The position numbers and the translations under genes were made by a program. Below are positions 5,667 through 6,974 of a stretch of DNA of 6,974 nucleotides, in pieces. Below the pieces are notes generated by a model, which had not been told where the DNA came from, ran no database searches, and saw only the letters and a program-made list of their open reading frames with translations. Location: assembly GCA_964617765.1 (NCBI GenBank), contig CAZTZY010000119.1:1-6974 (forward strand), in the 5' to 3' direction. How positions within the stretch are numbered: position 1 is the stretch's first letter; each line of letters begins with the position of its first letter. Source of the DNA: CAZTZY01 sp964617765. Lineage in GTDB: Bacteria; Pseudomonadota; Gammaproteobacteria; Pseudomonadales; DT-91.

Positions 5667-6905
5667 ATGAGTTTAATTGTTCAGAAATTTGGCGGTACTT
5701 CGGTAGGTTCTATTGAACGAATAGAAGCTGTTGCCGAAAAAGTAGCGTCTTATCGTGACCTGGGGCACCAGGTTGTCGTGGTGGTTTCTGCCATGAGTGG
5801 TGAAACTAATCGGTTAATAGGCTTGGCTCATCAAATACAAGCTCATCCCAGTGCCAGAGAGCTCGATGTATTGGTAGCTACAGGCGAGCAAGTAACCTCT
5901 GCCTTGTTGAGCATGGCATTGCACAAGCGCGGTTATGCAGCAAAATCGTATAATGGTGGTCAGGTGCGTATACTGACTGACGATTCTTACAGTAAAGCTC
6001 GTATCAAGGAAATTGATGGCGGAAAAATTCGCAAGGATCTCGATGAAGGCAGTATTGTGGTTGTTGCCGGTTTTCAGGGGGTCGATGATGAAGGCAATAT
6101 CACCACTTTGGGTCGAGGTGGTTCTGATACAACTGCTGTTGCGTTGGCTGCAGCACTGAAAGCTGATGAGTGCGAGATATATACTGATGTTGATGGCGTA
6201 TATACCACTGATCCGCGCGTAGTAGAAAATGCTCGCCGTCTAGATCGTATTACATTTGAAGAAATGCTCGAAATGGCCAGTCTTGGCTCCAAGGTTTTGC
6301 AAATTCGTTCTGTTGAATTTGCAGGAAAATACCAGGTGCCATTACGGGTTTTATCAAGTTTTAAAGAAGGTCCTGGAACATTAATCACATTAGAGGATAC
6401 CAATCTGATGGAAGCCCCTGTTATTTCTGGCATTGCATTTCAACGTGATGAAGCAAAAGTTTCTGTATTGGGTATTCCTGATACTCCTGGAGTAGCTTCA
6501 AAGATTTTAGGCCCAATTAGTAAGGCCAATATTGAAGTGGATGTTATTGTACAAAATGTTGCTGCTGATAATACGACTAACGATATTACTTTTACAGTGC
6601 ACAAAAATGATATGCACAAAGCGGCAGAAATTTTGAAGGAAGTCGCCAAAGAGTTAGGTGCTCGCGAAGTCCGTACAGATGATCAGGTGTGTAAAGTGTC
6701 GATAGTGGGTGTTGGTATGCGTTCTCATGCGGGTGTTGCCAGCAAGATGTTTGCCTGTTTGGCAGATCTCTCTATCAATATCCAATTGATTACCACCTCT
6801 GAAATAAAGGTTTCAGTAGTGATAGATGAGAAGTACATGGAGTTGGCGGTGCGTGGATTACATCAGGCCTTTGGTCTGGATAAAGATCCAAAAGAAACAA
6901 AATAA
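5667..6905 (+). CDS. lysC: Aspartate kinase with two C-terminal ACT domains
   Basis: Aspartate kinase phosphorylates L-aspartate with ATP, the first step to lysine, threonine, methionine and diaminopimelate. The 412-residue length is that of the monofunctional Bacillus/Pseudomonas-type enzyme, not the E. coli LysC or the homoserine-dehydrogenase fusions. The kinase domain shows KFGGTSVG (7-14), VVVVSAMSGETNRL (37-50), TLGRGGSDTTAVALAA (147-162) and YTDVDGVYTTDPR (172-184). Two ACT domains follow at about 264-333 (VSVLGIPDTPGVASKI) and 342-405 (VSIVGVGMRSHAGVASKMF, then TTSEIKVSVV), where lysine and/or threonine bind for feedback inhibition in this family. An in-frame ATG at codon 248 with a good ribosome binding site could give a separate regulatory subunit. 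The start is supported by GAAGAAAG at 5653-5660. I see no lysine riboswitch: the leader is about 110 bases and lacks its conserved elements. csrA starts 49 bases downstream. Confidence 0.97.
   Translation: MSLIVQKFGGTSVGSIERIEAVAEKVASYRDLGHQVVVVVSAMSGETNRLIGLAHQIQAHPSARELDVLVATGEQVTSALLSMALHKRGYAAKSYNGGQVRILTDDSYSKARIKEIDGGKIRKDLDEGSIVVVAGFQGVDDEGNITTLGRGGSDTTAVALAAALKADECEIYTDVDGVYTTDPRVVENARRLDRITFEEMLEMASLGSKVLQIRSVEFAGKYQVPLRVLSSFKEGPGTLITLEDTNLMEAPVISGIAFQRDEAKVSVLGIPDTPGVASKILGPISKANIEVDVIVQNVAADNTTNDITFTVHKNDMHKAAEILKEVAKELGAREVRTDDQVCKVSIVGVGMRSHAGVASKMFACLADLSINIQLITTSEIKVSVVIDEKYMELAVRGLHQAFGLDKDPKETK
6393..6410 (+). promoter_or_regulatory. Probable internal ribosome binding site and start for an aspartokinase beta subunit
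   Basis: Inside lysC, GAGGA (6393-6397) precedes an in-frame ATG (6408-6410, codon 248) by 10 bases. Initiation here would give a 165-residue protein, MEAPVISGIAFQRDEAKVSV and onward, made of just the two ACT domains. In Bacillus subtilis and Corynebacterium glutamicum, lysC encodes alpha and beta subunits by this very arrangement, with the internal start near codon 250. The site and position are visible in the sequence; its use in this organism is inferred. Confidence 0.55.
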
Positions 6906-6954
6906 TCGTTATTTAATCGGCTTTTTTAATGCGCACCAAGTTTAGGAGAGATGT

Positions 6955-6974
6955 ATGTTAATTCTTACGCGTCG
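6955..6974 (+). CDS. csrA: Carbon storage regulator CsrA, N-terminal end only
   Basis: The window ends seven codons into this gene. The visible residues MLILTRR are the invariant N-terminus of CsrA/RsmA, a small RNA-binding protein of about 60 residues that binds GGA motifs in mRNA leaders and controls translation and stability of many transcripts. A strong Shine-Dalgarno site, AGGAG (6944-6948), lies six bases before the ATG. It contains a GGA, so CsrA could bind it and limit its own translation, as E. coli CsrA does; this is inference. An out-of-frame ATG at 6951 gives no CsrA sequence. Position after lysC agrees with the alaS-lysC-csrA order in Pseudomonas relatives. I see no clear promoter or GC-rich terminator in the 49-base gap, so readthrough from lysC is likely, although a promoter inside lysC is not excluded. 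The short fragment is decisive only together with this context. Confidence 0.9.

Noticed and set aside
6900..6925. AAATAA/TTATTT inverted repeat at the lysC stop, followed by a T-rich run
   Set aside because: The stem contains only A-T pairs, and the T6 run comes eight or more bases after the stem. It is unlikely to stop RNA polymerase, so readthrough into csrA is more plausible.

Overview
The window looks like the chromosomal core of a gammaproteobacterium. The run alaS, then lysC, then the first codons of csrA is the arrangement known from Pseudomonas and relatives such as Cellvibrio and Saccharophagus. The moderate GC content and the closeness of the proteins to gammaproteobacterial GreB, YcaR, HinT and AlaRS fit this. 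I lean towards a Cellvibrionales-like organism, but the genus is an inference that I could not test.

Layout. At about 53-826 (+) there is an exported alpha-helical protein with HEAT-like helices that I cannot assign to a named family. A bidirectional terminator separates it from greB (887-1381, -), which converges on it. greB is divergent from a four-gene (+) cluster: a secreted M23/LytM-type peptidase (1435-2283), a YcaR/Trm112-like small protein (2304-2492), a HIT-family nucleotide hydrolase (2494-2844) and alaS (2876-5515). Gaps in the cluster are 20, 1 and 31 bases, so it is probably one transcription unit. A stem-loop with a T-tract sits across the alaS stop codon. A good sigma70-type promoter begins inside that T-tract, followed by an AT-rich dyad and a leader of about 110 bases before lysC (5667-6905, +), a full-length aspartokinase with two ACT domains. 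csrA begins at 6955 behind a strong ribosome binding site and is cut by the window edge.

How the genes work together. Most are housekeeping genes: rescue of backtracked RNA polymerase (GreB), tRNA-Ala charging and proofreading (AlaRS), the committed step of aspartate-family amino acid synthesis (LysC), cell-wall remodelling (M23) and post-transcriptional control (CsrA). They do not form a single pathway. The linkage looks like conserved genomic neighbourhood rather than a specialised system.

I see no tRNA or rRNA gene, CRISPR array, insertion sequence, phage gene or defence system. No gene-free stretch exceeds 300 bases; the longest is 5516-5666. The points most worth a second look are the probable internal start within lysC, the terminator/promoter/dyad junction between alaS and lysC, the changed zinc ligand in the M23 protein, and the unassigned HEAT-like exported protein. 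I did not find a convincing undescribed system here.
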